Shown in pieces: positions 14,122 to 26,013 of a DNA stretch of 64,000 nucleotides; positions within the stretch are counted from its first letter, which is position 1, and every line of letters begins with the position of its first letter. Made by a program: the position numbers and the translations under genes. The notes under the pieces are model-generated. The model searched no databases and was not told the origin of the DNA. It saw nothing but the letters and a program-made list of their open reading frames with translations. This DNA is from Latrodectus hesperus (Eukaryota; Arthropoda; Arachnida; Araneae; Theridiidae): positions 18,687,297 through 18,751,296 of the forward strand of contig CM075852.1 in NCBI GenBank assembly GCA_037975125.1, given 5' to 3'.

Positions 14122-15129
14122 TAACCTTTTTTTAACTAATTATGTTCAAGCGTTTTTTCCAGCATAAAATCAATGCGTATTTTAAATGAGAAATAAAAAG
14201 TGACTTTGACACAAAGCCTAAAATGTTTCATAATTGCTTTGGAAATCAAGCTTAAAATGAGAATATGACAAAAATTCAATTTCAATTCAGTAAATTTAAT
14301 TTTAATAATCGAAATTAATTTCAAATAGGTTTTAACTCAAGAAATTTGAAACTGTATTTTAAATTAAGAAATTTGAAATTTCTTTGGACGTTTTTTATTT
14401 TTGAAAGGTAATATTTATACAATATTATGTATCAACCAAATAAAAAAGACGTGTAAGTAAAATCATGTTTTTGCGTCTAAAAAATATTTTTCATTTTGGT
14501 AATGCTGTGTGTCACTAATTTTCAAAAATAATGCTTTTTTTTTCATATTCTTTATCGAAATAATATTCAAAATAATTAATTTAAAAACTGATTTTTTTTT
14601 ATTTAATTGATAGCTGTATTACATTGATGTCTCATAACTGCGTCATAGCAGCTCGTAAAATTGTTATAGTTTTTTAACTGTCTTAAATTTCTTGAAATTG
14701 GACATCAGTGGTTCTAGATAATAAATAAAAATATATTTATTGACCTTTTTTTAATATATATTTATACAGTAGTGCTTTTAGTATTCATATAACAATAAAC
14801 AAATGAATTGCTTAAAAGCATTTTAAGTTTGTTACTTTCATTATTTTCATGCAAGGGGTCAAGCATTTATTTATTTAAAAAAATAATAATAATAATGGTC
14901 CTCTGATTCTTCAATGACATTTCACTCAAGCCAGTACATCAAATACAAGATTTTTCTAATTCCCTTAAGGAAAATTTTTATTGTTAGAAATGAAAGGATA
15001 CTAATTCTTAGACGAGACTAATTTTTCAAAAAATAGTATATTTTAATTTTTTCGAATTTTTAATTATAAAATCTTAGTGGCAAGTTAATGTAAAATTATA
15101 TCATGACATAGCAGAGATAACAGCCAAAT

Positions 15130-15262
15130 GAGTTGTGCTTTGGTTCAACAGTTCTTGGGCTAGAATTTGAGCATGATTTTTTTGTCCTGGTTCAAATCCA
15201 CTTTAAACTGTAGGTTCTGGTCCACTTATTGTCTTAAAAAATGAATGGTGAGGGACAAACTA
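15130..15262 (+). mobile_element. SINE family B, copy 2a
   Basis: It contains GCTTTGGTTCAACAGTTCTT, then GGTTCAAATCCACTTTAAAC, TGTAGGTTCTGGTCCACTTA and GAGGGACAAAC, matching family B copies at 55229 and 57531. The 5' head is shortened. It lies immediately before copy 2b in the same orientation. Confidence 0.75.
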
Positions 15263-15265
15263 ACA

Positions 15266-15410
15266 AGCAGCTGAGCTGGCAGTTGGAGGGTTTGCAGTCA
15301 TGAAATCAGTTCGTGAGTTCGATTCCACCATAAAACGAGGATGCTTGTAGTGTTTAAGAACCCTTAAATTGAAAGCTCGATCCCGTTTACTCTTGTGTTC
15401 AATAAAGAAA
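15266..15410 (+). mobile_element. SINE family B, copy 2b (tandem with 2a)
   Basis: It starts AGCTGAGCTGGCAG, carries a B-box-like GAGTTCGATTCCACC at about 15316-15330, then ATGCTTGTAGTGTTTAAGAA, matching the family consensus (ATGCTTGTAGTGGTTCGAAA). The tail degrades toward TTGTGTTCAATAAAG. The two copies form a head-to-tail dimer. Confidence 0.7.
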
Positions 15411-15671
15411 TTGCCCAATGTGATAAGTGAACAGCAACCGTATTATGGATAAAGAATTTGCAAGTCGTTTTATTGAAATACCTTAATAGTAGTTCTTTCA
15501 AATTTTTCTGTTCTTAAAAATAACTTCTAGAAACTACAATTTGATCTAATATTAATATAAAAGAATTAATTCAATAAAAAACTTAATGTTGGTGTAAGCA
15601 AGGCATTAATCTTAATATTTAAAAGAGATTAACAACCATTGGAATTATAAATTTAAAATTCTATTAATTAA

Positions 15672-16112
15672 TGAAATTTAAAAAAAAATTTAAATCGTCC
15701 TTGCCGATTTAAATTAACTATAAAGTGGATGATTTAAATTGTATTTTTTCCTTTTGCTTTTTCTTCTGTTCTATTGTCAACGTGTTAATGGCTTGAATCA
15801 ATGGAAAACGGCTTTTTAAACCGATTCTTTGGTCTTTATATAAGAAATCGTTTTGTTAACAAAATGAACTTAGACACTATTTTCAGACATTCGAAGATAA
15901 ACTTAGCTTTGTTTGCTGCTGTTCGAAGAATGCGATTTGAAGGCAAGCAGCAATTCTGTCGACAAGTCGGATTTACGTCACTGTCTCAATACGAGGTGAC
16001 GTAGATAAAACGTTATCTGACGTCATGGATATTTTAAACCAATGAGAATTGTTATGAGGTGGTGTAACCATGATCTCAAATGGAATGAAAGAAACAACCA
16101 CTTTATGATTAA
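15672..16112 (+). mobile_element. dispersed repeat C, copy 1, with a conserved peptide
   Basis: This segment matches, in inverted orientation, 27579-28022 over its whole length. Internal inverted termini are CTATAAAGTGG (15718) and CCACTTTATGA (to 16108), the latter followed by TTAA. It has an open frame containing NKMNLDTIFRHSKINLALFA and AVRRMRFEGKQQ; the other copy keeps the same frame (MNSDSILKHSMMNFALFA, AVRRMQFEGRQQ). No transposase domain is recognisable. Similarity extends roughly 15-45 bp left of the first inverted terminus (TTGCCGATTTAAA in both), so the true boundary is uncertain. Confidence 0.75.
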
Positions 16113-17529
16113 TAATTCTTCCGTAAAACTGACTTATATCTGGAATAAAGTGAAACTTATATCAGTTTTGATTTTGCTCTCTACAGCGAATTATTTAGCC
16201 TTTCGTTGTGTCATCTCACCAAAATGCAATATTTCGCAATTGAAAAGAGTTCCGGCTTCAATATTTTTAATCACGTTAACTAATGGGGATACTTAAGTAT
16301 TCTACCTCTCATTCGAATTGCTTGTAATTTATACGTGAAAATTCACTTTGTGGTGGAAAACTAGGTTTTGAGATTCTATTGAATTTTTTGTAATAAATAC
16401 AATTTGCTTATTTTAAATTGAAGAATCTCAGGTTTTAACACTTAAGCTAAAACTTCAGTCAGGATGATTTTTTAAAAAATTTTTTGGTGTAATTTCTGAT
16501 TTTTTTACATTGCATTAATTTAATGCTTGTTTGTTTATGATGATATAGATTAGAGCTTAAAAAATATTTAGTTAACTTGTTATTTGTTAAACTGTAGAAT
16601 TCATGTTTTTACGTTTAAATTCTAGTCAAGTGATTTTTTTTTAAATTAATAGAATATTTGTTTATTTCGACAAGTTTTTTTTTTTCTCACAAAGGGGAAA
16701 AACTCTGCCCCAATTAGCAGAATTCCCGAAATATAGGTACACAACTTACCCTGGTTAAATCTAAACTAACTAAGCATGTCAACTATAGATCCACAGGTGG
16801 TTAAGGGGTTAACTATAGATTAACTACAGTGAACCAGAGGTAACATAATTTAATAGCTGGAAAACAGCGTAGAAACAAATGTGATTTTTCTGTTGCATTT
16901 TTCTCTGATTTTCATAGGGAGGCTTCAGATTTCGCAGAATGCAAAAACTTTCATGTTTCATACAAACATGTTTGTATTTATATTCTATCCTACTAATGGA
17001 TAAAACATCCTGGTAGTGAAAATAAGGCCTTGAACGCAATCATTATAAACATTCGGTTTTATTTTTATGTTGTGAGAGATCAAACTTATCAAAATATTAG
17101 TTGTTCATTAGTAGATATGTTACTGATTTTAAATCACAAAAATATTGTATACGATACCAAAGGGTGGATACAATGATAATACGTTGTTATGAATATTTTA
17201 ATAAAATTGATATTTGTACAAGGTCCAAAAAATGGTTTTTTTCTTTTAAAAAGAAACTTATTTTACACTTTTTTTTGACATTTCCAATTTCATTAAAATA
17301 ACTTCTATGAGTAAAATATGAACACTGTTTATGTATATAACATAAAACCATTTGCTAGCTCCTTTATTACTAATAGTAAAACATAAACTAAAAAACATAA
17401 AACAAAAATTAATCTTGTTATTTTTATTAGCATAAGTAAAAATATCTTTGGAAATCTTATTTTAAGACTAAATCAATATGAATACTGATGCACAGAATTA
17501 TTTTTTCTATGTTCAAAAATAAAAGAAAA
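16113..17529. other. AT-rich intronic DNA, nothing recognised
   Basis: Contains chance open frames but no supported exon, RNA gene or repeat copy. Confidence 0.45.
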
Positions 17530-17603
17530 GAGTCTCTCTCTCCTCTCTCTCTCTCTCTCTCTTCTCTTTCTCTCTCTCGTGTGTGTAATATATATATAAT
17601 TGT
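17530..17603. repeat. (CT)n / (GT)n / (AT)n compound microsatellite
   Basis: A TCTC-rich run changes into GTGTGT and then ATATAT. Confidence 0.9.
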
Positions 17604-17608
17604 GCATT

Positions 17609-17668
17609 TTATAGAATGAGGAAGACATTTCTAGAGTGTAAATCTAGAAATATCTTATTCATTCTATA
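17609..17668. repeat. 60-bp inverted repeat
   Basis: The arms TTATAGAATGAGGAAGACAT... and ...ATATCTTATTCATTCTATAA pair over about 27 bp with a few mismatches around a short loop. It is a foldback of MITE-like or hairpin RNA-like form. No flanking duplication could be fixed. Confidence 0.7.
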
Positions 17669-17846
17669 AACTACAACTAAATTTGTGTGTATTCTATAAG
17701 TAATTATTGGTGAGGAAATTGGGGGCGAGTGATATGAGATTGGAGCAGCTTGTGTGTCCTCTTTGTACACTGCGCCAGAAAATCATCCAAACCGCGATTG
17801 AGGAAAATATCAAGTAATAAAATAAAAAGAATTTATATACTCAATA

Positions 17847-18637
17847 CAATAAAACTCCAATTAACCGTATCAGTTGTGACTGGTCACCAATCACATAGTA
17901 AAAAATTCGGTTAGTTGGATCTTTTCGAAAAAAAATAATCAATTTTAGTTTATTATTGTGTTGGAAGAGAATGGGAGAAAATCTTCATATTTTTAAAGAA
18001 AAAGAACTTTAAATGAAAACTAAATGAAACGGCACAACACTTTTACTTGTCAAGGTACTTACAAGTGCTGCACATTAATGCAGTATACCTATACAGTGCT
18101 GTAAATGAAAGTCATTGGTTGCTGAACATCTCGGTCAAGATAAGCTATTTCACGTCTTCATCCGTTTTTGGACAGTCCAGTCGCGCATCCGCTTGGCAGT
18201 GAGAATTTGCATGTGGTCACACTGGGGCTGACGCTCCATCCACTTCAAAGCAATTTTGAATCCGACAAAAGCTTCACTAGCTGATGGTCCCATGTCTGTT
18301 TTAACTTGGACATTAAGTCTATCTTCTTCCTTAACACTTTCAATAAATTTGCCATCATTTGCAGTTTGAAATCCAGTGTCTGACTCCTAATCTATTCTCT
18401 TATATGTTCAGCGCCCACTTCTGAACATCCAGGAATTTTCAAAAGAATGTTTATAAATTCCTAAAGTGATACGTCATTCTCATATTCTCTCTTCTCTTAC
18501 CTTTTCTTTTCTTGAACGTTTCCAATTTTTACTCAATTTCCTTCTCTTATTATAATTTATTTTTTCGGGAATTTTGAAAGCAATTCGGACAATCAACGAT
18601 TCGGATAGACGGAGCTCGGATAATTGGAGTTCTACAG
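17847..18637 (-). mobile_element. Tigger/pogo-like element, copy 2 with transposase tail
   Basis: Termini are CAATAAAACTCCAATTAACC on the left and GGATAATTGGAGTTCTACAG on the right, both flanked by TA. On the minus strand, 18150-18400 is open for about 70 codons: QTANDGKFIESVKEEDR, then SEAFVGFKIALKWMERQ, CDHMQILTAKRMRDW and VQKRMKT before a stop. This resembles the extreme C-terminus of Tigger/Jerky-type transposases. The HTH and DDE parts are absent, so the copy cannot move itself. Copies at 5547 and 54657 keep the same residual segments. Confidence 0.85.
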
Positions 18638-18726
18638 TAATTTTTTTTTAAATTTGACTTTATATATCTATGTATATTTGTATGTATTGTTTTAAGATAT
18701 GTTCTGAAAATTTTGTGCTCTTTTAG

Positions 18727-18782
18727 GTGTCTTAGTCCTCGTTCTAGAACTTTCTACGAGCCCTGTCCTTTTCCTGCCATCG
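18727..18782 (+). CDS. exon 2 of the unrecognised split gene
   Basis: The acceptor is TTGTGCTCTTTTAG and the donor is GTAAGT at 18783. The first G completes Lys with the AA from the exon ending at 1988. The frame then reads CLSPRSRTFYEPCPFPAI and ends with one base (G) that joins AC of the next exon to make Asp. Only this frame both stays open and fits the phase on each side. The exon lies 89 bp beyond the end of Tigger copy 2, so the element is intronic. Confidence 0.6.
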
Positions 18783-19073
18783 GTAAGTAATGCAAATTTT
18801 TGAAGAAATTATTATCTTTTAACAGTAAATTTTAAGCTGCATTATTTTTGTTCGTTGAAAAAATAGGCTTCTTCTCTTTTGATGTAATTTGAGATTAAAG
18901 ATATGCAAACTTTATTTAAAAGTACATTTATAAACATTTACGTTGAGATTACTATCAGTTAGCGAAGCTTGCCTTGAAAATTATATTTTTCATTTAATTA
19001 CTATTTTTATTCTTTTAATTAATTTTATAAAATAAATAATGTGAAAAAATTGTAAAAATATAGTGATAACACG

Positions 19074-19076
<3 letters not shown>

Positions 19077-19144
<68 letters not shown>

Positions 19145-19194
19145 TATATATAATATATATATATATAATATATATATATAATATATAATATATA

Positions 19195-19266
<72 letters not shown>
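19077..19266. repeat. long imperfect (AT)n tract
   Basis: AT repeats with scattered AAT and TGT interruptions run for about 190 bp. The open frames on the minus strand (poly Tyr-Ile) are products of the repeat. Confidence 0.97.
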
Positions 19267-20859
19267 CCGTATTTTATTAAAATCAACAATTTTATCATAT
19301 GGTATATAAATTTGAAAACTGATTTTGATGAAATGAATCACAAAATGCATCAAGTGATGACTGAATTATTACTTGTACATCTCAACTTTTTTATATAAAA
19401 TCGTTTGCTAATATAAAAAAATGTTGCTAATATTAAAATAGTTTGCTTTTTATTGCGTTAATCTGAACTGCCAACACTGTGCGTCAACAAAATTTTATAT
19501 TTTCAGTTGATATCAAAACGATATGAAAATAAATTTTACATGAATTTAAGAAATTCCCTTATATCAAATAGCTTCCGAAATTCTTTTTTGCTCGGATTAA
19601 CTATGTCACCTTCAGTTTCCATTTCTTTCTAACTCCATTCACTGAAAAGGCGGATATAGGGTAGGAAAAAGATCGTAAAAAAAAAATTTTTTTTTTATTT
19701 AAGCTCTGATAAATTTTTCTCAGCTTTCTCCTGTGCGATATATATTCCACAACACTTATTTGCTATAGAAAATGTGAATCGCGAACTCTTTGGGCAGGAG
19801 TTGAAAACGATTCGAGCGGTGAAACATATCTACGGGAGGGAGGGAAAAAAATTGTAATTTTTCTTTTCGCGTTCCGTTTTATTTTTACTTCACACGCCTA
19901 TTCCAATTTTAAGTTTTTTTCTTCTGTTGCCCTTTCAATTTTTTACAGTAAGCTACGTTATAACTTGCAAGATTGGTACGCTAGGAATTTGTTCGATGTG
20001 ATGGAAAAAAAAAGTAAATAAAAAGAAAGCTTCACCCACTTTTCTCCCTATCCTTTAACATCCGTTTTAGAAAGGTGTAAAAAGTTTGAGAATTTCCGGT
20101 GTAAAAAATATTTAAAAAAAAATCTAAAGAAAAAGTCTCAACACAAATTTTTTTACACAAACACTACTTGATATAATAGGTGTTTTCTTATACATATTCT
20201 GCACACCAACCACTTCGACAACATTTCAGTGTTTATTTTATAAGATTTTTGTGGATTTTCTAAAAATGTATTATGTATGTAGCAACGTAATAAATTATTT
20301 ACGAAAATTTATATTTTATAAATTTATAGATTGATTGTTTTAATACAAAATATGTGTATCAGTGACTAGTGAATCCCATGATATTCACAAAATATTGTGA
20401 GATTTTGTATGAAGAAAAGCTTTTAATTCATAATAATCCCCGGAAATTATATGCAAAACTAGCTTTCACAAGGGACTTATAACTAGTTGCTTACAGCAAT
20501 TAATTGATTTCGATCAATTAATTGATTTCTACTCGCAGCATCTGATAGTTTCTCCACAAGTTACTAATGTCTAATTGCGTCCAAAGACGACACAAATTAA
20601 TTCCTTAAGTTTCCAGTGCGCATACGAGGATACCCCTAAAAGCCTAAAAATTCTCTTATAAAAATATTTTTTTTCATTTATAATATATTTATGATAATTA
20701 TTGATATATCTGGTATATATCTCTCTCTCTTGAAGAGCAACAATTACTGGACAATTTACATAAATTATTTTTAATTTAACAAACTTAAAATTGTATCTGT
20801 TATCTATTATGTGTTATGCATTGTTTTTATGTTATATACTTACCACTGAATATGCGTTC

Positions 20860-20890
<31 letters not shown>

Positions 20891-22219
20891 ATTAATATAT
20901 TATATGTATTTCTTTGGTATTATTCTGAATGGAAATAAGATTAAATCCATGCTTTTTTAAAAAATAGTTCTTAATTTTACTGACTAAACATATACCTTTA
21001 TTATTAATAAAATATTTTAAATTGCTTTTAATGATATACTTTCTGACTAGTCTGTATTAAACTTATTAAAAAAAAGCATGCATCTATTTACATTATTTAC
21101 ATTTAATTTTTCATCAAAGATTTGGTACAAAATTTTTAAATTTTCATTGGGCTCTGTTAAGTTCATTATGCTCTTTTAAGTTTTCCATTCTGTCAAAATC
21201 GATGAGAAGGATTGATATTAATAAATTCATTGTATGTATCATAAACAAGCAAAATTTCATGTTTTAGTAAAATATTTTTAAAATATATTATAAAATTAAC
21301 GTAAATTTGCTTGTACTCTAACGGAAATGTAAAGTGAATCCGTAACATTTTCAGCGTAGGAAAGTTTCAATTTATTTATACTAAAATTTAAAATCTTCCA
21401 TAAACTTCTTAATATTTTATTATGATTTTTTTTTAAATTTGATAATTTTTACTTCCGAATACAGTTTCGAATTGCTATTTTTAAAGAATGTTCATTTTCG
21501 GATTCTGGATTCGAGGATTTATTCTGATAAATTTGTCAGATTTCAAATTTTGAATTTCTGACCGTGCTTCGACTAATTTGTTCAATTAGATGGATCGAAT
21601 TCACATGCAGATATTATGGCATCCTGAATATTATTTGTGCTTAAGTTTGATCCACCTCGATGAAATATTTTATATTGATTCTTTCTGTAGGTAACGTTTA
21701 CATATTTATGTAAAATCGGGTCCGAAGTAAAATTATTTGCGAAAAAAATTTGGCGATAAAATTTAATTTCTCTTAGTTTAGATTTTATGTAACGGACATC
21801 TTGTTTGTCATATCTTTTCGCCTAACTTGGCGTGAAAGAATCGACAAAAAAATCAAGGAATACCTGATTGTAAAATGTTTAAACGTGTCGGTTTATTCGT
21901 TGCTTTTTTACAAACGAAATAATACGAACTCTGCTAAAAAAAATTTCAAAATCTTTTCCCAAAGATTTCTTTAAAGAAAAAGTTTTATTTCAGTATATTC
22001 TATGTTATATTTCATGCTTATTTGCTGAAAACTTTCCATCCTTTTTACTAATATAGGATTTCTTCTCGATTTGCTTACGATAAGCAATTTTTGGAAAAGC
22101 TTTAAGGGTAAAAATAACCTTCCAGTTCTAGTAAATATTTCGTAAACTTGAAGAAAACTCTGAATTTCTTTTATTTTTTTTAATTATTAGCATCTTTCCA
22201 CAACATGTTTTTAAAAAAT
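19267..22219. other. AT-rich intronic DNA, nothing recognised
   Basis: Contains a short (GT)n(AT)n tract at about 20861-20890 and a 12-bp-arm palindrome CAATTAATTGAT/ATCAATTAATTG near 20499-20526. No exon, RNA gene or repeat copy was supported. Confidence 0.5.
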
Positions 22220-22286
22220 ATGTAAAATTTTTACTGACCAATCTTAATTTTTTAAGAAATTAGATTGGTCAGTGAGAATTTTACAT
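22220..22286. repeat. 67-bp foldback
   Basis: The left arm ATGTAAAATTTTTACTGACC... and the right arm ...GGTCAGTGAGAATTTTACAT pair over about 31 bp with three mismatches and one bulge; the loop is a few bases. This is far longer than expected by chance. It could be a tiny MITE or a hairpin RNA precursor. Confidence 0.75.
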
Positions 22287-22437
22287 TTCTTGTTAAAAAA
22301 ATATATAAGAGTAAATAATTTAAAGAATTTTATAAGAATTCGAAGAACATGCTTTAATACTTTCTTCAATTCAGTATATACTTCAATTGTTGGAAATATA
22401 GAATTGAAACATTGATGCATACACACAGCAAAAAATG

Positions 22438-22810
22438 TGGCCATGGTAGCCTTGTTGTTAGGGCATCGGCCTTCCATCCGGAAGGGCAGGGTTCGATTCC
22501 CAATGCCGCCAAAGACCCACCGAGTATATGTGATATACTTGCTCGTTAAATGTGTGGAATCAAAAGTCCTGTGGTCGGCCGTTGAGCTGTTACCATGGTT
22601 GTAATGGTTGGAGAAAATTTCCTCCCACTTCAGATCAATGTCAAAATTGAGGAAGTGGATCCTCTGGTGGTGCCATCTATCGGAGGAGTTTAGAACAAAG
22701 TCGTACTTTCACCTTCTTGGTGTTCTGGTTAAACGAAAGACGCACCATTCAGACTTGAATTCGCATAGCCAACGGCATAGCGAGCTTCGCTTGTCCAAGA
22801 GTCATAAGTA
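22438..22810 (+). mobile_element. SINE family A, copy 2 with target-site duplication
   Basis: The head has TAGCCTTGTTGTTAGGGCAT and the B-box GGTTCGATTCCC at about 22489-22500. The body and 3' end (GTCATAAGTA) match copies 1 and 3. It is flanked by ACACAGCAAAAAATG (22423-22437) and ACACAGCGAAAATTG (22811-22825), a 15-bp duplication with two changes, which fixes both ends. The minus-strand CTCF-like core AGATGGCACCAC lies at 22667-22680. It sits less than 100 bp upstream of the exon at 22907. Confidence 0.9.
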
Positions 22811-22906
22811 ACACAGCGAAAATTGCATTTCTACTGTTAACATAGTATGATGTATATTAATGCTCTAAGAATGTTATTTTATTTAACGTATTCAAATTCG
22901 TTTCAG

Positions 22907-23074
22907 ACTCCCATTCGTCTACAGAAACATCAGACCAAAACAAGAAACGAGGTCCACTTGGACGGCTGTTTCGGAGTTTGGGTCCGAAGAAAGACAAAGA
23001 AAAAGTTTCCCCTAGACATAAATGTGCCAAACCTCAACATCAACATCATCTGAATGTCAAATACTTAGCTGACG
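22907..23074 (+). CDS. exon 3 of the unrecognised split gene
   Basis: The acceptor is AAATTCGTTTCAG and the donor is GTATGT at 23075. AC completes Asp with the G of exon 2. The frame reads SHSSTETSDQNKKRG, then a basic PLGRLFRSLGPKKDKEK, then a His-rich KPQHQHHLNVKYLAD, and ends with a G that makes Gly with GA of the next exon. The serine-rich and lysine/arginine-rich make-up suggests a disordered, perhaps phosphorylated or nuclear/cytoskeletal region, but I recognise no domain. Another forward frame is also open over most of the exon, but it does not fit the splice phase. Confidence 0.65.
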
Positions 23075-23384
23075 GTATGTACTTTTATTTTTTTATATAA
23101 ATAATCCATAAATACTCTATAAATATTCAATTCTAATGCTGTACCAATAATATTAGGTATTTCATTTTCTTTTGTAGTATAGTTGAGCTGGTGACTCTAG
23201 AATTATATATATTTCATTACATTTTGGGCTACTTTTTTTGTCAACTTGAAATTAACTGAAAATTGATTTTATAATTTTGATCAACAAACATTGATCTCAA
23301 AACAAAAGTAATATCTTTACTTGAATATTTTCCCAAACTTTCATTTTAATGAATAAACTGTTGAGTTAGCAAACAAATGCTTAG

Positions 23385-23515
23385 TTAATATCTGGCTTTT
23401 GATTCAACAATGCTTTCAGTTCGATTCTCATTTAGATTATGGAATTTTATTATTGGAATTCATTTAAACTATTAGTTTCGAACTAATTAACCCTTTTGTG
23501 TTGTAAAAGTACATT
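23385..23515 (+). mobile_element. SINE family B, decayed copy 3
   Basis: The order TCTGGCTTTTGATTCAACAA, TCAGTTCGATTCTCAT, ATTTAAACTATTAG, CTAATTAACCCTTTTGTG follows the family B consensus with many substitutions, so it is an old copy. Confidence 0.55.
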
Positions 23516-24780
23516 CGAGATACAAATTAATCTATAAACATTAGCCGCTACTAATTGCAAATGCCTAGATATTGCTGTCTTATCAGTATGTTAGATTTTA
23601 CATGATTTTTTTTCCTCCGCAGAAAATGTGTATTTTATTTTTAAATAATAATCACAAACCTCTAAATTTTCTCAGTTAAAAAAGTGATTTTCATGGTGCA
23701 GTATTTCCGAAAATAATATCATAAAACTATGTATTTAACTAAATAAATATTATTTAATTATTGTATGTGTTTCTTGATTCAAAGGATAAAAATTATAAAT
23801 AATTTTCCAGATTTAGTAATAAAAATATTGTTATTTTCGTATTAGTTACTATCAAAATGTTATATACTTTTCGCTTTATTCATAGCTCTACGAAATCATC
23901 AGATATATATTTAATAATTTTTATTGGATTCAAAAATATATAATTTTAGATATTTGAGAATTTTTATTTCCTTTCCACTTTAGTTTTTCTTGGTAATGTT
24001 CTTTTAATCGATTACTGTTTAAAGTAAATATTTTTGCACATTTGTGACATATTAAATTTTATTTTAATTTTTAAATATATTAATTAAAAAATGAATAATC
24101 TGTTTCTATAATGCATATATTTTCACAAGGCTCGTATGAGAAACCATAATTAGCTTTCAAACTTTCGATTCCAAAAGAAAACTGAATTGATTTTTATTTA
24201 TTATCCAGCATATAAAAACATTAATATTACATACCAAAATAAATAGCCACTGCACGCTTCTGAAAGCTTTTAGTTTCAGGTATTAAATGTGCATTTCTAC
24301 TTATCTTGTTTATTGCCAACAAGCAATGAGAAATAAAATATGATATGCTCTTGTAATCACCAACTATTATTGTTCGCAGACGTAATAAATAAGAATAATT
24401 GCATTCAATAAATAATCATTGTAAATGTAATTGTGTTACATTCTTTGGAGATTGTACTTGAAGCAAATAACAAATAGAATATATGTACTAACGATTATGA
24501 TTTTCATATATATATTTTATTTTGAATAATAATCAGTTCTAACAGGTGTCCCTATTCTTTATTTAAAGTAGGTTTATTATTACGACCTAAATTTTTCATG
24601 CAAGTTGCTAAATCATTTTCAGTAATTTTGATTACAAGAAAACACACCAAGAACACTTTTTATCACTTGGATTTTTCAATTAGACACTAATGTATTTCAT
24701 AACATTCTAAATGTTTTTCTTTCGTAGCACTATAGTATTGTAATTTTAACTGCTTAATCAGTAAAAAAATTTTGTTGTTA
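23516..24780. other. AT-rich intronic DNA, nothing recognised
   Basis: No supported feature in this interval. Confidence 0.5.
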
Positions 24781-25276
24781 TTGCTTATCCCCGACTGGCG
24801 TGACAGTACCATCACACCAGCCCCATGAATCCAAAAACAGTCTCTCAAGCATCACCTCCGGTCTCAACTCCATGTCCCCTCTCTCACACCCAATACACTG
24901 AAAAATATGAGATGGGGAGGTCTGAACCACTCGACATTTGGGACAGAGAGGGTAGATCTTGGTACCAGAGACGTGTCTCTGAGCAAGCAGGTGGCCACTT
25001 CGCAGTCTTGTCAAAGCCGTTTGGCTGCATCTCTTGTGTTTACCCACTAGTGCGGAACCAGGATGTTTGCATGTGTACCATTCGTGGGTAGGAATGGTAT
25101 CCCTAAAAGTAGCAATGATAGCCATTCTAACTCTAGAGGTCAGCTCTGAGGACGACAAGCAGTCTCCAATGATTATATTCTGTAGGCTTCCATCCTTGGC
25201 TAACTGATCCGCAACTTCGTTCCCATACACATTAACATGAGATGGCACCCACATGGTACTGGCTTTCAAATTAGTC
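24781..25276 (-). pseudogene. LINE-A, RNase H end and C-terminus (outer element, 3' part)
   Basis: Minus-strand frame TNLKASTMWVPSHVNVYGNE, then VADQLAKDGS is the second half of a LINE RNase H domain (the usual H and NE..D motif). It is followed by a linker with HEWYTCKHPGSAL, TALTRLRSGHLLA and a CCHC-like CPKC.......SHIFQC. It ends at PVGDKQ with a TAA, then a 3' UTR AACAACAAAA. The frame is open across about 165 codons, so this is a fairly recent insertion. The first half of the same domain is at 25907-26013, separated by LINE-B. Confidence 0.8.
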
Positions 25277-25906
25277 TTTTTTTTATCTTACGTCGAGACA
25301 GCGGCCTTATCGGCCATGAGTCCTCTGGCAGCCCAATAAAAATTAGCCTTATTGTGAAAGTTGTCGAGTAAACAGTTCAAAAGAGAAAGCGCAGGACAGC
25401 TTGTCAAATGAATAAAGTCCATAAAAGGTCCTGAAGGACACAGGGTACAGTAGGGCGTGTTAACCACGCCGATACGGCTTAAGTGTCCCTGGAGAAAGTC
25501 ATGTCCCGTCAAAATTCTGAAATTGGCTGTGAAAATGGAGCGTGGAAGGCACATTGGGAGTGGAGAGTTCAACAGGGAACCCCAATCCTTGTCTTTAGTA
25601 ATTTCGCTATATGAATTATGAATGTCTTTGAGGAGTTTGTTTTTGATTAAGTTGCAAATTTGTTGGTATGATGGAATAAAATCAGGCTGTTGCAGTTTAC
25701 ATCCATTCTTTGCAAGGTCATCTGCTTTTTCGTTCCCATAGACATTCCCATAGTATCTAGGTATCCACTGAAGAACAATTTCCCACCCGACGGAAATGGC
25801 ATGATTGAAGAGTGATTTTACTTCTTCCACGTGAAATGAATCGCTTATTAAATATGAAGTGATGGCCATAATAGCAGACTGGGAGTCAATGAAAAAGACA
25901 ACTAGT
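25277..25906 (-). pseudogene. LINE-B, 5'-truncated non-LTR element inserted in LINE-A
   Basis: The minus-strand frame starts VVFFIDSQSAIMAITSYL, has VLQWIPRYYGNVYGNE and KADDLAKNG (RNase H with catalytic Asp, His position replaced by Tyr), then RILTGHDFLQGHLSRIGV, a zinc-knuckle-like YCTLC.......FIHLTSC, and stops after MADKAAVST (stop at 25288-25290). GATAAAAAAAA follows as a short A tail (25277-25287). Its two ends are flanked by ACTAA on the minus strand (25271-25275 and 25907-25911). It is a different LINE lineage from LINE-A. It keeps about 205 codons without a stop. Confidence 0.8.
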
Positions 25907-26013
25907 TTAGTAAGATGTTGTACTATTTTAGTTATTATGTCACCCTGCCGCCACCACTGGGCCAGATGTTGTATGGAACTTCAGCTATCACTGAGGATCC
26001 AGATATCAGAGAC
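25907..26013 (-). pseudogene. LINE-A, first half of RNase H (outer element, 5' part)
   Basis: On the minus strand, DIWILSDS, a stop, SSIQHLAQWWRQGD and IITKIVQHLT run up to the LINE-B insertion point. DIWILSDS..SS is the DxxxxxDS motif that precedes the WVPSH segment found at 24781-25276. Joining across LINE-B keeps the frame (HLT then NLKAS). One stop follows the DS motif. Confidence 0.7.

Noticed and set aside
18990..19353. Open frames of over 100 codons on the minus strand
   Set aside because: They are the (AT)n tract translated as Tyr-Ile repeats.
22608..22811. 67-codon forward open frame
   Set aside because: It lies wholly within SINE family A, which is non-coding; the other copies do not keep it.
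22847..23053. 68-codon forward frame over exon 3
   Set aside because: It is a different frame from the one that fits the splice phases of the neighbouring exons.
24825..25091. 88-codon forward frame
   Set aside because: Antisense shadow of the LINE-A reading frame on the minus strand.
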